NCBI RefSeq assembly: GCF_019880585.1
Contig: NZ_JAINVV010000008.1
Coordinates: forward strand, 186,001 to 250,000
Direction of reading: 5' to 3'
Length of the DNA stretch: 64,000 bases
Source: Sphingomonas colocasiae
Lineage (GTDB): Bacteria; Pseudomonadota; Alphaproteobacteria; Sphingomonadales; Sphingomonadaceae
This document shows, piece by piece, positions 18,225-27,197 of the stretch. A program made the position numbers and the translations under genes. The notes beneath the pieces were generated by a model, which made no database searches, was not told the origin of the DNA, and worked only from the letters and a program-made list of their open reading frames with translations. Within the stretch, counting starts at the first letter, position 1, and every line of letters begins with the position of its first letter.

Positions 18225-21200
18225 TCAGAGCCCGAGGCTGAGCGAGACGCGGAACGCCAGCGCGACGCGACCCTGCTGCTCCTCCGCGCTCGCTTCGCCG
18301 CCAAGCTGGAAATCGCCCAGCCCGCCAACGGCGCGGAACTTGCCGACCCAGCCATCGGTGCGCTGTTCGGGCTCCAGCGTGAAACGCTCGCCGCCCTTGA
18401 ACTGCGCGATGGTGGCGCCGAGCGCGCCGCCGACGATCTGGCGGCGCCCGCCTTCGAGTTCGAGGCGCAGCCAGGTCGCATCGGGTTCGCGGCTGCCGAA
18501 GTTGAGGCCCGCGGCGACGCTGCCCGTCGCGGCCAGTTCGTCGCTCTTGCGCCCGAGCACGGTCAGGTTGAACGCGTCGCCGCCGCCGGTTTCGGTATAG
18601 CCCTTCTCGTCGAGCTTGTAATAATCGATCGCCGCCGCCGGGCGGAGCGAGAAGCGGCCGAAGCGCAGTTCGTACGAGAGCCCGCCCGAGGCGGAGTAGA
18701 GCTTGCCGTTCCAGGCGCCGCTCGCCGTGCGCGAGACCGTTTCGGTGCCGAGGCGGCCGCTGAACACGCGCACGCCGTCGAAATCGATCTGTGCGGCAGA
18801 GACGCGCGCAAAGGCGTTGAGCCCGCCCCATTGGCCGCGCCAGTGCGCCGCCAGCTCGATCTGGTCCGCCGTCACTTCGTTCGACACATCGCCATCGGAA
18901 TCCTTGCCCGAGAGATAGGCGATCGACAGGCCGACATTGCCGAACCCGCCGGTCTTGATCTCAAGTCCGCCCGACGCGCCCCAGCCGGTGATGTCGTAGG
19001 ACGAGGTCTTGCCGATGCCCTTGGACGTGCCCCAGGCGACCTGCTGCAGCCAGAAGCCCCAGCCACCCTGGTCGCTCATCGGCGCATTGGGATCGGCCAG
19101 GTAACGCGCGGTCGCGCGCGAGCCCTGCGTCACCGTTTCGAACGCGCCGCCGGCATGATCGGGCAACATGCTGGCGACCGCACGGCGGAAATCATCGCCA
19201 TTGGCATAACCCAGGAAGACGTTGGCGACCTTGGCGTCGCTATCGAGCACCTTGAAGATCGCGTCATAGGCGCTGGCCTGCGAGCGATTGAGACCGAGTT
19301 CGGCGGTGGTCTTGCGCGCGACGTTGAGCTTGACCTCGCCCGCCGCATCGTTCGCGGTGACGTTGCTCTTGAACATGAAGGGCAGCGCCGCCGCTTCGCT
19401 CGCCAGATTGGCGCCCCCGGTCATCGATCCGGATTTGACGATCAGATATTCGCCCTCCGCATCGCTGACGTTCGCGAGCGATACGGCGACCTTGGATCCG
19501 GCCGCGAAATTCGCGGCGCCGCTCACCAGATACTGGGTGAACTTGTTGGCCTGCGCATCGATGTTCACGCCGATCGTGCCCTGGCCGCTCACCGCAAGCG
19601 ACGAGACCGCGACAGCATTGGTGCCCTGCACGAGCAGCTTGCCGCCGCTGACATTCACGGCGGCGCCGGTGCTGTTGAGCAGCGTGCCGGTGAAGATCGA
19701 GGTGCCACCGAGCGTCAGGCTGTCGGCGCCGCCGCCGAAATCGAGCGCGCCGGTCATCGTCGAGGTTCCCGAAAGCGCGATCGTGTCGACGCCGGCACCG
19801 AAGGTGGCGTTGCCCGTATATTTGGCGTCGCCGCTCAAGCTCAGCCGGTTGTCGCCCGCGCCGAATTTGGCGGCGCCGGTCACGGTGCCGTCGGCGATAT
19901 CGAGCGTATCGGCGCCCGCGCCGAACAGGATGTCCCCGCTGATGACGGGCGCGGTCGCGCCGCTGGCGACCGCGACCTGCTTGACCGTCGCGCCCGCATT
20001 GTTCGCGGAAAGATCGATGGCAATCGCATTGCCGCTCTTGCCCGTGGCGATGATCGATCCGCTGGTCTCGACAAGCGCGAGCTTGCCCGCCTTGTCGGAG
20101 ATCGCGACGGCGGTGCCGTCGCCGGCCGCATCGGCCTGGATCCGGCCGGTATTGGCAAGCGAGCGGACATCGCCGCCGGCATCGATCGCGACGGCGCGCA
20201 CCAGCGAGCCGGCCGCATTGCCGCCCGCCGCCGTGATCACGCCGGAGGTCTTGATATTGGGAACGCTGGCGCCGCTGCCGATGCGCAGCGCCGTGGCATT
20301 GGCGGAATTGGACGAAGCGGAGACCGTTCCGGTGACGGTGACGCCGCCGGCGACCGTCACGTTTCCGCCCAGCCCGCCGATCACGAGGCCGTTCGCCGCG
20401 ACATCCTTGTAGACGCCGGCGCCGGTGATCGTGCCGTTGACGACGATGCCATGGCCATCGGCATTGCCTCCGACCGCGCCGATCGTGGTGGCGGCGCTGT
20501 CCGATCCGATCTGGACCGCCGGCGCCGCGCCATAGGAGATGACGGCCGCCGTGCCTTCATTGGCGTCGGGGATGCCGTCCTTGTCCTCGTCCGCATCGTC
20601 CTTGTTGTTGTCCGCGGGCGGAACCGCGAAGACGATGCCGCCGCCGACATTGCCCGAGACGCGCAGCGCCGGGCCGCCCTGAAGCAGATCGTCGGCGTCG
20701 AGCTTGCTGACGTCGCTGGGTGCGCTGGTCGAACGATAGCCGGAGGACGAGATCGCGCCCTGGATCACAAGCGCGCCGCCGACATTGCCGTCGATGGCGA
20801 CGCCGACCGCATTGGCCCCGCGCGCCGATACCGCCGACTGGATCTTCACGTCGCCGCTGACATTGCCGGTGCGGATACCGTAGCTGCGGTCACCGGTGAC
20901 CGCGATGGTGCCCCCGGTGTGCGAGAGCGATCCGGTGAGCGGCCCGCCCAGCGCGATGCCCGCGCTGTCATTGCCCTCGACCGTGATGGTTCCGCTATTG
21001 GCGACATTGCCGGTGAAGGCGCCGGCGGTGCGGATGCCGAACCGGTTGCTGCCTTGCGCGAAGGGGCCGTCGAGATCGCCGTCATTGTCGGTGTCGGTCG
21101 CGGTGTAATTCTCGTCGATCGTGATCGTGCCGCTGTTGGTGATGCCGCCGGAAACATTGGCATTGGCGAGAATGCCCGTCGCGTCATTGGCGCCGGTGAT

Positions 21201-21440
21201 CTGGATGGTGCCTTCATTCTTGACGCTGTTGTTGCTGTCGATGGTCACCGCCGTGCCGCCGGCGGGCTTCACCGATCCTGCAGAGGTGATGCGGATATCA
21301 TCGGCCGCGCCGCTCTTGATCGTCGATGTCGCCGCCGCCGTGGTGCGCGCGGTGTCAACCACCGTCTCCGCGCGCAGCGGGGTCGTGGCCGCGAGCAGGG
21401 CGATCGGTGTCAGGCAGGTGCAGGCAAGAAGAGTACGCAT
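18225..21440 (-). CDS. Type V autotransporter with beta-helix passenger and calcium-binding-like insertions
   Basis: A 1071-residue surface protein. A signal peptide ends near PLRAE. The passenger consists of repeated beta-helix rungs with the recurring pattern NSGTITI/V (for example around residues 95-150) and GAGDNRLSL/GAGVDTIALSG-like repeats around residues 510-600. Two Asp-rich loops are inserted, DTDNDGDLDG near residue 117 and DADEDKDGIPDANEG near residue 285, resembling calcium-binding loops. The last 280 residues, from about WGFWLQQVAWG, form the autotransporter barrel and end in RVSLSLGL. It follows the TonB receptor gene by 156 bases on the same strand. Its function (adhesion, biofilm or enzyme) cannot be read. 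Confidence 0.88.
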   Translation of the reverse strand: MRTLLACTCLTPIALLAATTPLRAETVVDTARTTAAATSTIKSGAADDIRITSAGSVKPAGGTAVTIDSNNSVKNEGTIQITGANDATGILANANVSGGITNSGTITIDENYTATDTDNDGDLDGPFAQGSNRFGIRTAGAFTGNVANSGTITVEGNDSAGIALGGPLTGSLSHTGGTIAVTGDRSYGIRTGNVSGDVKIQSAVSARGANAVGVAIDGNVGGALVIQGAISSSGYRSTSAPSDVSKLDADDLLQGGPALRVSGNVGGGIVFAVPPADNNKDDADEDKDGIPDANEGTAAVISYGAAPAVQIGSDSAATTIGAVGGNADGHGIVVNGTITGAGVYKDVAANGLVIGGLGGNVTVAGGVTVTGTVSASSNSANATALRIGSGASVPNIKTSGVITAAGGNAAGSLVRAVAIDAGGDVRSLANTGRIQADAAGDGTAVAISDKAGKLALVETSGSIIATGKSGNAIAIDLSANNAGATVKQVAVASGATAPVISGDILFGAGADTLDIADGTVTGAAKFGAGDNRLSLSGDAKYTGNATFGAGVDTIALSGTSTMTGALDFGGGADSLTLGGTSIFTGTLLNSTGAAVNVSGGKLLVQGTNAVAVSSLAVSGQGTIGVNIDAQANKFTQYLVSGAANFAAGSKVAVSLANVSDAEGEYLIVKSGSMTGGANLASEAAALPFMFKSNVTANDAAGEVKLNVARKTTAELGLNRSQASAYDAIFKVLDSDAKVANVFLGYANGDDFRRAVASMLPDHAGGAFETVTQGSRATARYLADPNAPMSDQGGWGFWLQQVAWGTSKGIGKTSSYDITGWGASGGLEIKTGGFGNVGLSIAYLSGKDSDGDVSNEVTADQIELAAHWRGQWGGLNAFARVSAAQIDFDGVRVFSGRLGTETVSRTASGAWNGKLYSASGGLSYELRFGRFSLRPAAAIDYYKLDEKGYTETGGGDAFNLTVLGRKSDELAATGSVAAGLNFGSREPDATWLRLELEGGRRQIVGGALGATIAQFKGGERFTLEPEQRTDGWVGKFRAVGGLGDFQLGGEASAEEQQGRVALAFRVSLSLGL

Positions 21441-21596
21441 TTGAGCTCCGTCTTTGGGCAGCGGAGCAGGCGTGCGCGCTCCGTGAATGCCCGCATGACG
21501 GCGCGGGACGACCAGACCCGTAAGAATTTTCGATCAGCGGAGGCGCGACGACAGCGCGCGGGAAACCGGTTCCCCATCTTCTTCGGGCGGATACCC

Positions 21597-24056
21597 TTAA
21601 AAACGGATGTCCATGCCGATGCGCAACGTACGGGGACGCAGCGGGGTGATCTGGCGTTCGTGCGGCAGGGTGAAGGGCGATCCCAGCGCGAAGCGGTTGC
21701 CGATCGAATCGAACAAGTTGGTCGCGCTCAGGAACAGGCCGTATCCGCCCCGCCCGATGCGCGCGCTGAGGGCGGTATCGAGGTAGTTGCCCTGCGACAC
21801 GCCGAGCACCGGGCCGATGCCGAGCCGCGACCGGCCGACATAGCGCGCCCAGCCAGACACGCGCAGATCATATCCGCCGGCAAGGACGGTGGTATAGTCC
21901 GCGCCGATCCGTCCGTTGAACCGCGCGACATTGGGCAGATCGTCGCTTTCCGCGATCACCGCCGTTGCGGGCAGCGGGAAGATCACCCCGGGGCCGGGGC
22001 CGCTGACCACGCCGGTGCCGCCGTCATAGGCGACCAGCGACGAGCGCAGTACCACCGCCGATGTGAACGGATCGGTGAGCTTGCTGTCCGCATAGACGCC
22101 GGACGCCTCGATCAGCAGCCCGGGCAGCGGACGCCATCCGATCGTCGCGTCGACCGACCAGATCCGGCCATCGCCGATATTGTTCGTCGAGGGGAGGCCG
22201 GTGCTGTCGACCAGATCGGCCTGGATATCGCGCCAGCGCGTGTGCGCGACCGACAGCGCCAGATTCACGTCGCCCGTACCGGTTCCGCCGTAACGCAGGC
22301 CGAGTTCGGCGGTGGCCACGTCGTCATTCCGGTAACGCTGGACGAAATTGTTACGCACCGCGATGCCGCCGGGTCGGAACCCTTCCTGATAACGCGCGAA
22401 CACTGTCAGATCCGGCGCTGCGCGATAGCTGAACGCGAGCGACGGCAGGATCGTGGTTTCGGACCGTTTGGCCTGCATGCGAACATCGGCCTGTTCGAAT
22501 TGCGGGGCGTCGAGCGCATCGCCCGAAAGCCGCGCATGCGTCAATCGCCCGCCGCCGGTGACGCTGAGCGAAGGCGTGACCGCCAGCGTGACTTCACCGA
22601 ACAGGGTCGCTTCGTCGACGCGATTGAACACACCCACTTCACTGCTGAACATGCCCGCGCCGCTGCTGCGGCTGAGCCGATAGTCGTTCCGGACCACGCT
22701 GGTGCCGACCACCCAGCCGAGCCCGCCATCCATATCGTAGGACAGGCGATTCTCATTCGAGAGCAAAGAGATACGGCTGTTCTGCCGAAACAGCGTGGGC
22801 GGGCCGCTCTCCGGCGTCGCGTCATAGGTCTCGTCGATATCCTGGCGCACCACGCCCGTCGCCGAAACGAAGCTGAGGCCCGAATCCCATTGCTTGCGCA
22901 CGACGAACTGGCCCAGCGCATAATCATTGCCGAACGCCTGGGCGACCGGGCTTTCCTTGACCAGATCGCGCAGGTCGCGATTGGCATATTGGCTGTCGCG
23001 CGCGCGGATCGACTGATAGGTGCCCCCGATGTCGATGGTCCAGCCCGGCGCGGGCTCGGCACGCAGCGAGATGCGCCCGCCATAGGTGTCTGTACGGTTG
23101 ACGTCCTTCAGGTCGCGCAGCGTATCGTCGATATAGCCGCCGTCTCGCACCGCATAACCGACCGCGCGCACCGCCACATGATCCCCGGCGACAGGCAGGT
23201 TGATCATGGCGTTGGCATCGTAGCTGGGCGCACCGTGCGCGGTCGCCGCCGCCGACAACGCGGCGCTCGCCTGCGTCTCGCCCAGGCGCGGCGCCACCGG
23301 CAGGATGCGCAGCACCCCGCCGAGCGAACCCGCGCCATGCAATGTGCCCTGCGGCCCCTGCAGCACCTCGATCGTCGCGATGTCGTACAGCCGGAGATCG
23401 GGATCGGGCGCGTTATAGTTGAGGCGGGTTTCGCCCAGATACTGGCCCACCGTCGCCTGGGTGGGGCCGTTGAAGCTGGAATCGGCAATGCCGCGAATGA
23501 ACAGCTTGTTGCGTCCGGGCCCGAAATGCGTGGAACCGACGCCCGGCAGGCGCTGCGCAATCGCCTCCGTGCCGACGCCTTCGGCACCGACGGGCAGATC
23601 GTCCATCCTTAAAACCGAAACGCTCCCCGGATAGGCGGAGAGCGGAGTCGCACGCTTGCTGCCGGTCACGATGATGTCGCCGGGCGGTTCTTCGGCCATC
23701 ATCACCGCGGGCTGGAGCATCGGCCTTTGCGCGACTCGCAGGGGCTGGGGCGGCGGGCTGCGCCGAACGATCCGCCAGCTATCCGCGCCGATGCTGACAA
23801 AGCCCGCCTCGGTGCCGTCGAGCAGTTTTTGCAAAGCCTGGCGGACGGTGAATTGCCCACGCACCCGCCGCACCGGCATGGAGGCCAGCCGCGGATCGGA
23901 AACGCCGATGCTGATTCCCGCCTGGCGCCCGAGCGCAACCACAGCGCCGCCAAGCGATCCGGCGGGCAGATCCACCGGACGCCGCGTTTCCGCCTGGGCG
24001 GCGGACGCACTCGCCACAAGGGCGATCGCAATCAACGCACGTTCAGCGTTCCGCAT
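21597..24056 (-). CDS. TonB-dependent transducer-type receptor with STN domain
   Basis: An 819-residue outer-membrane receptor. After a signal peptide ending ASAAQAE, an STN (secretin/TonB short N-terminal) domain spans about residues 25-95 (AGSLGGAVVALGRQAGISI, FTVRQALQKLLDGTEAGF). The plug has DIIVTGSKRATPLSAYPGSV and IEVLQGPQGTLHGAGSLGG, and the barrel ends in RIGMDIRF. The STN domain and the upstream FecR and ECF sigma genes make this a FecA-type transducer that signals ligand presence through FecR. The start at 24056 overlaps the fecR end by 14 bases; an open frame further upstream lies inside fecR. The ligand is unknown. Confidence 0.92.
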   Translation of the reverse strand: MRNAERALIAIALVASASAAQAETRRPVDLPAGSLGGAVVALGRQAGISIGVSDPRLASMPVRRVRGQFTVRQALQKLLDGTEAGFVSIGADSWRIVRRSPPPQPLRVAQRPMLQPAVMMAEEPPGDIIVTGSKRATPLSAYPGSVSVLRMDDLPVGAEGVGTEAIAQRLPGVGSTHFGPGRNKLFIRGIADSSFNGPTQATVGQYLGETRLNYNAPDPDLRLYDIATIEVLQGPQGTLHGAGSLGGVLRILPVAPRLGETQASAALSAAATAHGAPSYDANAMINLPVAGDHVAVRAVGYAVRDGGYIDDTLRDLKDVNRTDTYGGRISLRAEPAPGWTIDIGGTYQSIRARDSQYANRDLRDLVKESPVAQAFGNDYALGQFVVRKQWDSGLSFVSATGVVRQDIDETYDATPESGPPTLFRQNSRISLLSNENRLSYDMDGGLGWVVGTSVVRNDYRLSRSSGAGMFSSEVGVFNRVDEATLFGEVTLAVTPSLSVTGGGRLTHARLSGDALDAPQFEQADVRMQAKRSETTILPSLAFSYRAAPDLTVFARYQEGFRPGGIAVRNNFVQRYRNDDVATAELGLRYGGTGTGDVNLALSVAHTRWRDIQADLVDSTGLPSTNNIGDGRIWSVDATIGWRPLPGLLIEASGVYADSKLTDPFTSAVVLRSSLVAYDGGTGVVSGPGPGVIFPLPATAVIAESDDLPNVARFNGRIGADYTTVLAGGYDLRVSGWARYVGRSRLGIGPVLGVSQGNYLDTALSARIGRGGYGLFLSATNLFDSIGNRFALGSPFTLPHERQITPLRPRTLRIGMDIRF

Positions 24057-25008
24057 CGCTCCCCGCCATGAGCACCCAGCCATCGCCCTCGCGCCGCGCG
24101 GAGACGCCCAGCACCGCGCCGGCACGCGGCACCGCCCGATCGGCGCCACCGTCGAGCAGGATCACGCCGCTGAAGCGGCGCCCGCGCACGCCCGGCGCAG
24201 CCGTCACCGGCACGCCCAGGTTGCGGGAAAGATCGTCGGCAACCGTCGCGAACGCCGCGCTGCCATAGATCAAACGACCTTCGCGCCATGCCGCTACCGC
24301 GCCGGGATCGGTATCGCCCGCTTCGGCGCGGCTGCCATCGACCGCACGGAGACGGCGGCCGATCGGCAAAGTCACGCGCTCGGCGCCCTTGTCATAGATC
24401 ACCACGCCCTCGGACACCGCGACTTCGGTCACGTCGCCCGCGCGGACGACGTTGAACGCGGTGCCGGCATCGGTCAGTGTCGCCCCGCCGGTCTTGACGA
24501 TGAAGGGGCGGCTTTCGTCATGGACGACGGTGAACAGCGCCTCGCCGCGCTCGAGTTGGGCGAAGCGCGGATTTTCGCGATCGAGCATCAGCCGGGTCCC
24601 GCCATTCAGGTCGATGCGGCTGCCATCGGCGAGCGCGACGCTCTGGCGCTCGCCTGCCCTGGTCTCGACGGCATAGCTCGCGCTGGCGGGCAGCAGCAGC
24701 GAATAGCCGGCCACCGCGACGAGCGACGCGGCGACCGCGCCCCAGCCCATCGCCCTGCGCCGGCTGGGGCGATAGCCGCCATCATGCCGTGCAGGCGGTG
24801 CCAGCGGCCTGGGGGCCGGCGCGACATATGCCGCGCTGTCCCAATCCATATCCTGATCGGCGACGGCCATCGCGTCGTAGACCTGCGCGTGCATCGGATC
24901 TTCCTCCAGCCACAGCATGAAGGAATCCCAGTCCGCGAATCCGGGCTCGCGCTGGCGGATAACCCAGGCGATTGCCTCGTCTTCGATGGTGATGCGCGGT
25001 CTGTTCAT
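24043..25008 (-). CDS. FecR-type anti-sigma regulator
   Basis: A 321-residue inner-membrane regulator. The cytoplasmic N-terminal DUF4880-like segment (EAIAWVIRQREPGFADWDSF) binds the sigma factor; one membrane segment lies near MGWGAVAASLVAVAGYSLLL (residues about 86-107). The periplasmic FecR domain has the conserved VALADGSRIDLNGGTRLML and GEALFTVVHDESRPFIVKTG, and GTAFNV. It sits between the ECF sigma and receptor genes, the normal order for a surface-signalling set. Confidence 0.92.
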   Translation of the reverse strand: MNRPRITIEDEAIAWVIRQREPGFADWDSFMLWLEEDPMHAQVYDAMAVADQDMDWDSAAYVAPAPRPLAPPARHDGGYRPSRRRAMGWGAVAASLVAVAGYSLLLPASASYAVETRAGERQSVALADGSRIDLNGGTRLMLDRENPRFAQLERGEALFTVVHDESRPFIVKTGGATLTDAGTAFNVVRAGDVTEVAVSEGVVIYDKGAERVTLPIGRRLRAVDGSRAEAGDTDPGAVAAWREGRLIYGSAAFATVADDLSRNLGVPVTAAPGVRGRRFSGVILLDGGADRAVPRAGAVLGVSARREGDGWVLMAGSDAER

Positions 25009-25041
25009 GTCTGTCTCAGGACCATGACGCCGCGGCCCCCG

Positions 25042-25557
25042 CTAACCCGCATCGTCCTGTCTCCTTAATTCGATCATCGCCCGATAGGCCTTCTGGAGAT
25101 CCTTCTCGACCGCGCTCAGGCTGATGCCGAATTCCTCCGCGATCTCGCGCTGGCTGACGCCATCGATGCGAAATCTTCGAAAGACCGCAGCGGGCCGTTC
25201 GCCAAGAGCCGCCAAGGCAGCCTCGGCCCGGCGCAGGCGCTCGCGTCCGATCAGCACGCGTTCGGCCGAAGGCGTATCGGAAACCCCGGCTACGGTACTA
25301 CCCGCGGCATCCGACCAGTCATGGTCGCGACGCTGCGCCCGTGTCGTCGAGCGATGGCGATCGAGCATCAGATTGTTGGCGGTCGCGTAAAGATAGGACA
25401 GGGGTTCCGCGATCGGCCCCGCCTGCGCGCCCGATACGCGCAGCCACAATTCGTGCAGCAGATCTTCCGCCGCATCGCCCGCGCCACGCGCGCGCAGGAA
25501 ACGCAGCAGCGTATCGCGGTTGGCAAGGAATACCGCTTCGAGACCGCCGACGGTCAT
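25042..25557 (-). CDS. ECF sigma factor (FecI-like)
   Basis: A 171-residue sigma factor. Region 2 is AEDLLHELWLRVSG and LSYLYATANNLMLDRHRST; region 4 has the HTH FRIDGVSQREIAEEFGISLSAVEKDLQKA. The ATG at 25557 is preferred since homology begins with GGLEAVFLANRDTLLRFL; the open frame runs further upstream with no similarity. It is followed by fecR and the STN receptor gene and should transcribe the receptor and perhaps the autotransporter. Confidence 0.9.
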   Translation of the reverse strand: MTVGGLEAVFLANRDTLLRFLRARGAGDAAEDLLHELWLRVSGAQAGPIAEPLSYLYATANNLMLDRHRSTTRAQRRDHDWSDAAGSTVAGVSDTPSAERVLIGRERLRRAEAALAALGERPAAVFRRFRIDGVSQREIAEEFGISLSAVEKDLQKAYRAMIELRRQDDAG

Positions 25558-25780
25558 TGATCGCTGATCGGCAGGAAAAACACGGGCGCTCCATGCCGCG
25601 AATGCGGCCCCGGAAGCAAGAGCCGCGCGCTTTTGAAGAGCCCCAGAAAAAATATTTGCGGGTTTCGCGAAGCCGCGGCGTCTTACGGGCAAGCCTCGAA
25701 ATGTATCCCCCCTCGAGGTGACCCACTCCCCCAGACGGTGGGCCGGGGAAGGCGGCGTATCGGCCTTCCTCGGGAATTCT

Positions 25781-25862
25781 CCGGACGAGAGCGCGGCGCG
25801 CGCGAAGGGCGCATTTGCTCCCCCTTAAAGCAGGCCGCCCAGCCGACCGCGTTCTCGTCCGG
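25781..25862. repeat. 16-bp inverted repeat with 50-base spacer
   Basis: CCGGACGAGAGCGCGG at 25781-25796 pairs with CCGCGTTCTCGTCCGG at 25847-25862 with one mismatch. The element lies between the operon end and the sigma gene. It could be a long hairpin in the transcript or a remnant of a small mobile repeat. Confidence 0.6.
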
Positions 25863-25908
25863 CTTCACAACATGCGACAGTCTCCCGTTTTCCTCGCTCC
25901 TCTTCGCG

Positions 25909-25926
25909 GGGCGGGCTTTGCCGCCC
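25909..25926 (-). terminator. Hairpin after the amidohydrolase operon
   Basis: GGGCGG and CCGCCC form a 6-bp stem with a 6-base loop, 8 bases after the stop of the last operon gene. No T-run follows on the minus strand, so termination is tentative. Confidence 0.4.
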
Positions 25927-25934
25927 GGCGCACA

Positions 25935-27197
25935 TCATCGCGCGGGCATATAACGATCGCGCAAGTCCAGCGGACGCGCCGTCAGCGGCATCTGCATTCC
26001 CTTCACGAACACCGCTTCGGGCCGCGACAACGGCTCGAGCGGGTCGCCATTCCATAGCACCAGATCAGCTTCTTTTCCTGATTCAAGAGAACCGATACGG
26101 TTAGAAACGCCGAATATCCTCGCCGGATTGATCGTGATCGCGGCAATCGCCGCCGCATGCGGCAAACCCCAGGCGACCGCATTCCCCGCGCCGTAGCGCA
26201 ACTCGCGCGCACGATGCGCGACGCCGCTGCCCGTTTTAAGGATCAGCGTGACGCCGGCGGCGTTGAGCCGGGCCGCATTCTCTTCGGTCGCGCCGAGTTC
26301 GGAGAAGCTGCGCGGCAGGTTTGCGATCGGATCGACGATAACCGGCACGCCCGCCGCCGCGATCTGCGGCGCGACGCGCCAGCCCTCCGCCGCGCCGTCG
26401 AGGATGATCTTCAGCTTTTCCTCGCGCGCGAGGGTGAGCATTTCCACAATGTCCGATGCGCGATCGACCTTCACGATCACCGGCATCCGCCCTTCGACCA
26501 CCGGCACCAGCGCTTCCAGATCGATCCGCGCCAACGGCTGGGGGCGTCCGCCGCCGCGATCATAGGCGGCACGGTTGCGCGCGAAATGCCGGACATCCGC
26601 GAGCGTCGCCTTCAACTGGACGATCGCCGCGCCCCGCGCGCCGCCCGCGCGCGCGGCGCCGCCTTCGCCCATCTCGAGCACCATGGCGACGCGCGGGCGC
26701 GTCACCATGTCCGGCTGCTGCGCCAGATCGATCACCGCCGCCTGCCCCGAAAATTGCAGCTCGCGACCGCGCCGGTCGTCATAGAGCGGCGTCGTCACCG
26801 CATGGGTGATGCCGGCCAGCCGCGAAACGGGCAGCAGGATCGAATCGGGATTGAGCCCGCGCGAAATATCGAAGCCCGCGCTGATCCCGGCGCTGTGCGT
26901 CGCGCGATCAGCGCTTGGCGGCACCTGACTGACCTCGACCGCGCCCAGCGTGCTGTCCGCCTGGATGAAGCCGGGCGTCACCACGCCCCCCCTGCCGTCG
27001 ATGACGCGCGCGCCGGTGGGCACAGCGACGCCCGCACCGGCGGCGACGATCCGCCCGTCGCGGATCAGGACGGTGCCGCGTTCGACCTCCCCGGCGGCGG
27101 CCATCGTCATCAGTCGCGCATCGACGATCGCGACGGTTTCGGCGGACGCCTGAGAGGAAAGCATGAGCGCCAGCGCGCCGAGCATCGGCCGGATCAT
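25935..27197 (-). CDS. Amidohydrolase-superfamily pseudoenzyme, copy 2 (B2)
   Basis: A 420-residue secreted protein with a signal peptide ending SQASAE and the amidohydrolase fold: VLIRDGRIVAAGAGV, VTPGFIQADSTLG, then AAIAAITINPARIFGVSNRIGSLESGKEADLVLWNGDP at the end. The metal ligands are gone. Where active members have TPGxIDAHSHLG it reads TPGFIQADSTLG, where the HH motif is expected it reads DGAAEGWR, and no HSDD equivalent is seen (LKTGSG). It is co-translated with the intact partner A2 (ATGA overlap at 27194-27197). A structural or regulatory partner role is inferred. It is the last gene of the five-gene operon. Confidence 0.85.
   Translation of the reverse strand: MIRPMLGALALMLSSQASAETVAIVDARLMTMAAAGEVERGTVLIRDGRIVAAGAGVAVPTGARVIDGRGGVVTPGFIQADSTLGAVEVSQVPPSADRATHSAGISAGFDISRGLNPDSILLPVSRLAGITHAVTTPLYDDRRGRELQFSGQAAVIDLAQQPDMVTRPRVAMVLEMGEGGAARAGGARGAAIVQLKATLADVRHFARNRAAYDRGGGRPQPLARIDLEALVPVVEGRMPVIVKVDRASDIVEMLTLAREEKLKIILDGAAEGWRVAPQIAAAGVPVIVDPIANLPRSFSELGATEENAARLNAAGVTLILKTGSGVAHRARELRYGAGNAVAWGLPHAAAIAAITINPARIFGVSNRIGSLESGKEADLVLWNGDPLEPLSRPEAVFVKGMQMPLTARPLDLRDRYMPAR

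Larger units (their letters stand above)
25558..25934. other. 377-base intergenic region with two inverted repeats
   Basis: No gene is supported. It separates the end of the amidohydrolase operon from the ECF sigma gene. It contains a hairpin directly after the operon stop (25909-25926) and a wider 16-bp inverted repeat (25781-25862). An A-rich stretch at 25649-25662 and a C-rich stretch near 25703 lie closer to the sigma gene. No promoter could be assigned with confidence. Confidence 0.5.

Noticed and set aside
18192-23612. A plus-strand open frame of 1806 codons antisense to the autotransporter and receptor genes
   Set aside because: It has low-complexity Arg/Ala/Asp-rich composition, no domain and no start signals, and is explained by the codon use of two real minus-strand genes in GC-rich DNA.
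25640-25720. An ECF-type promoter for the sigma gene
   Set aside because: Possible boxes appear on both strands with poor spacing, so no confident assignment could be made.
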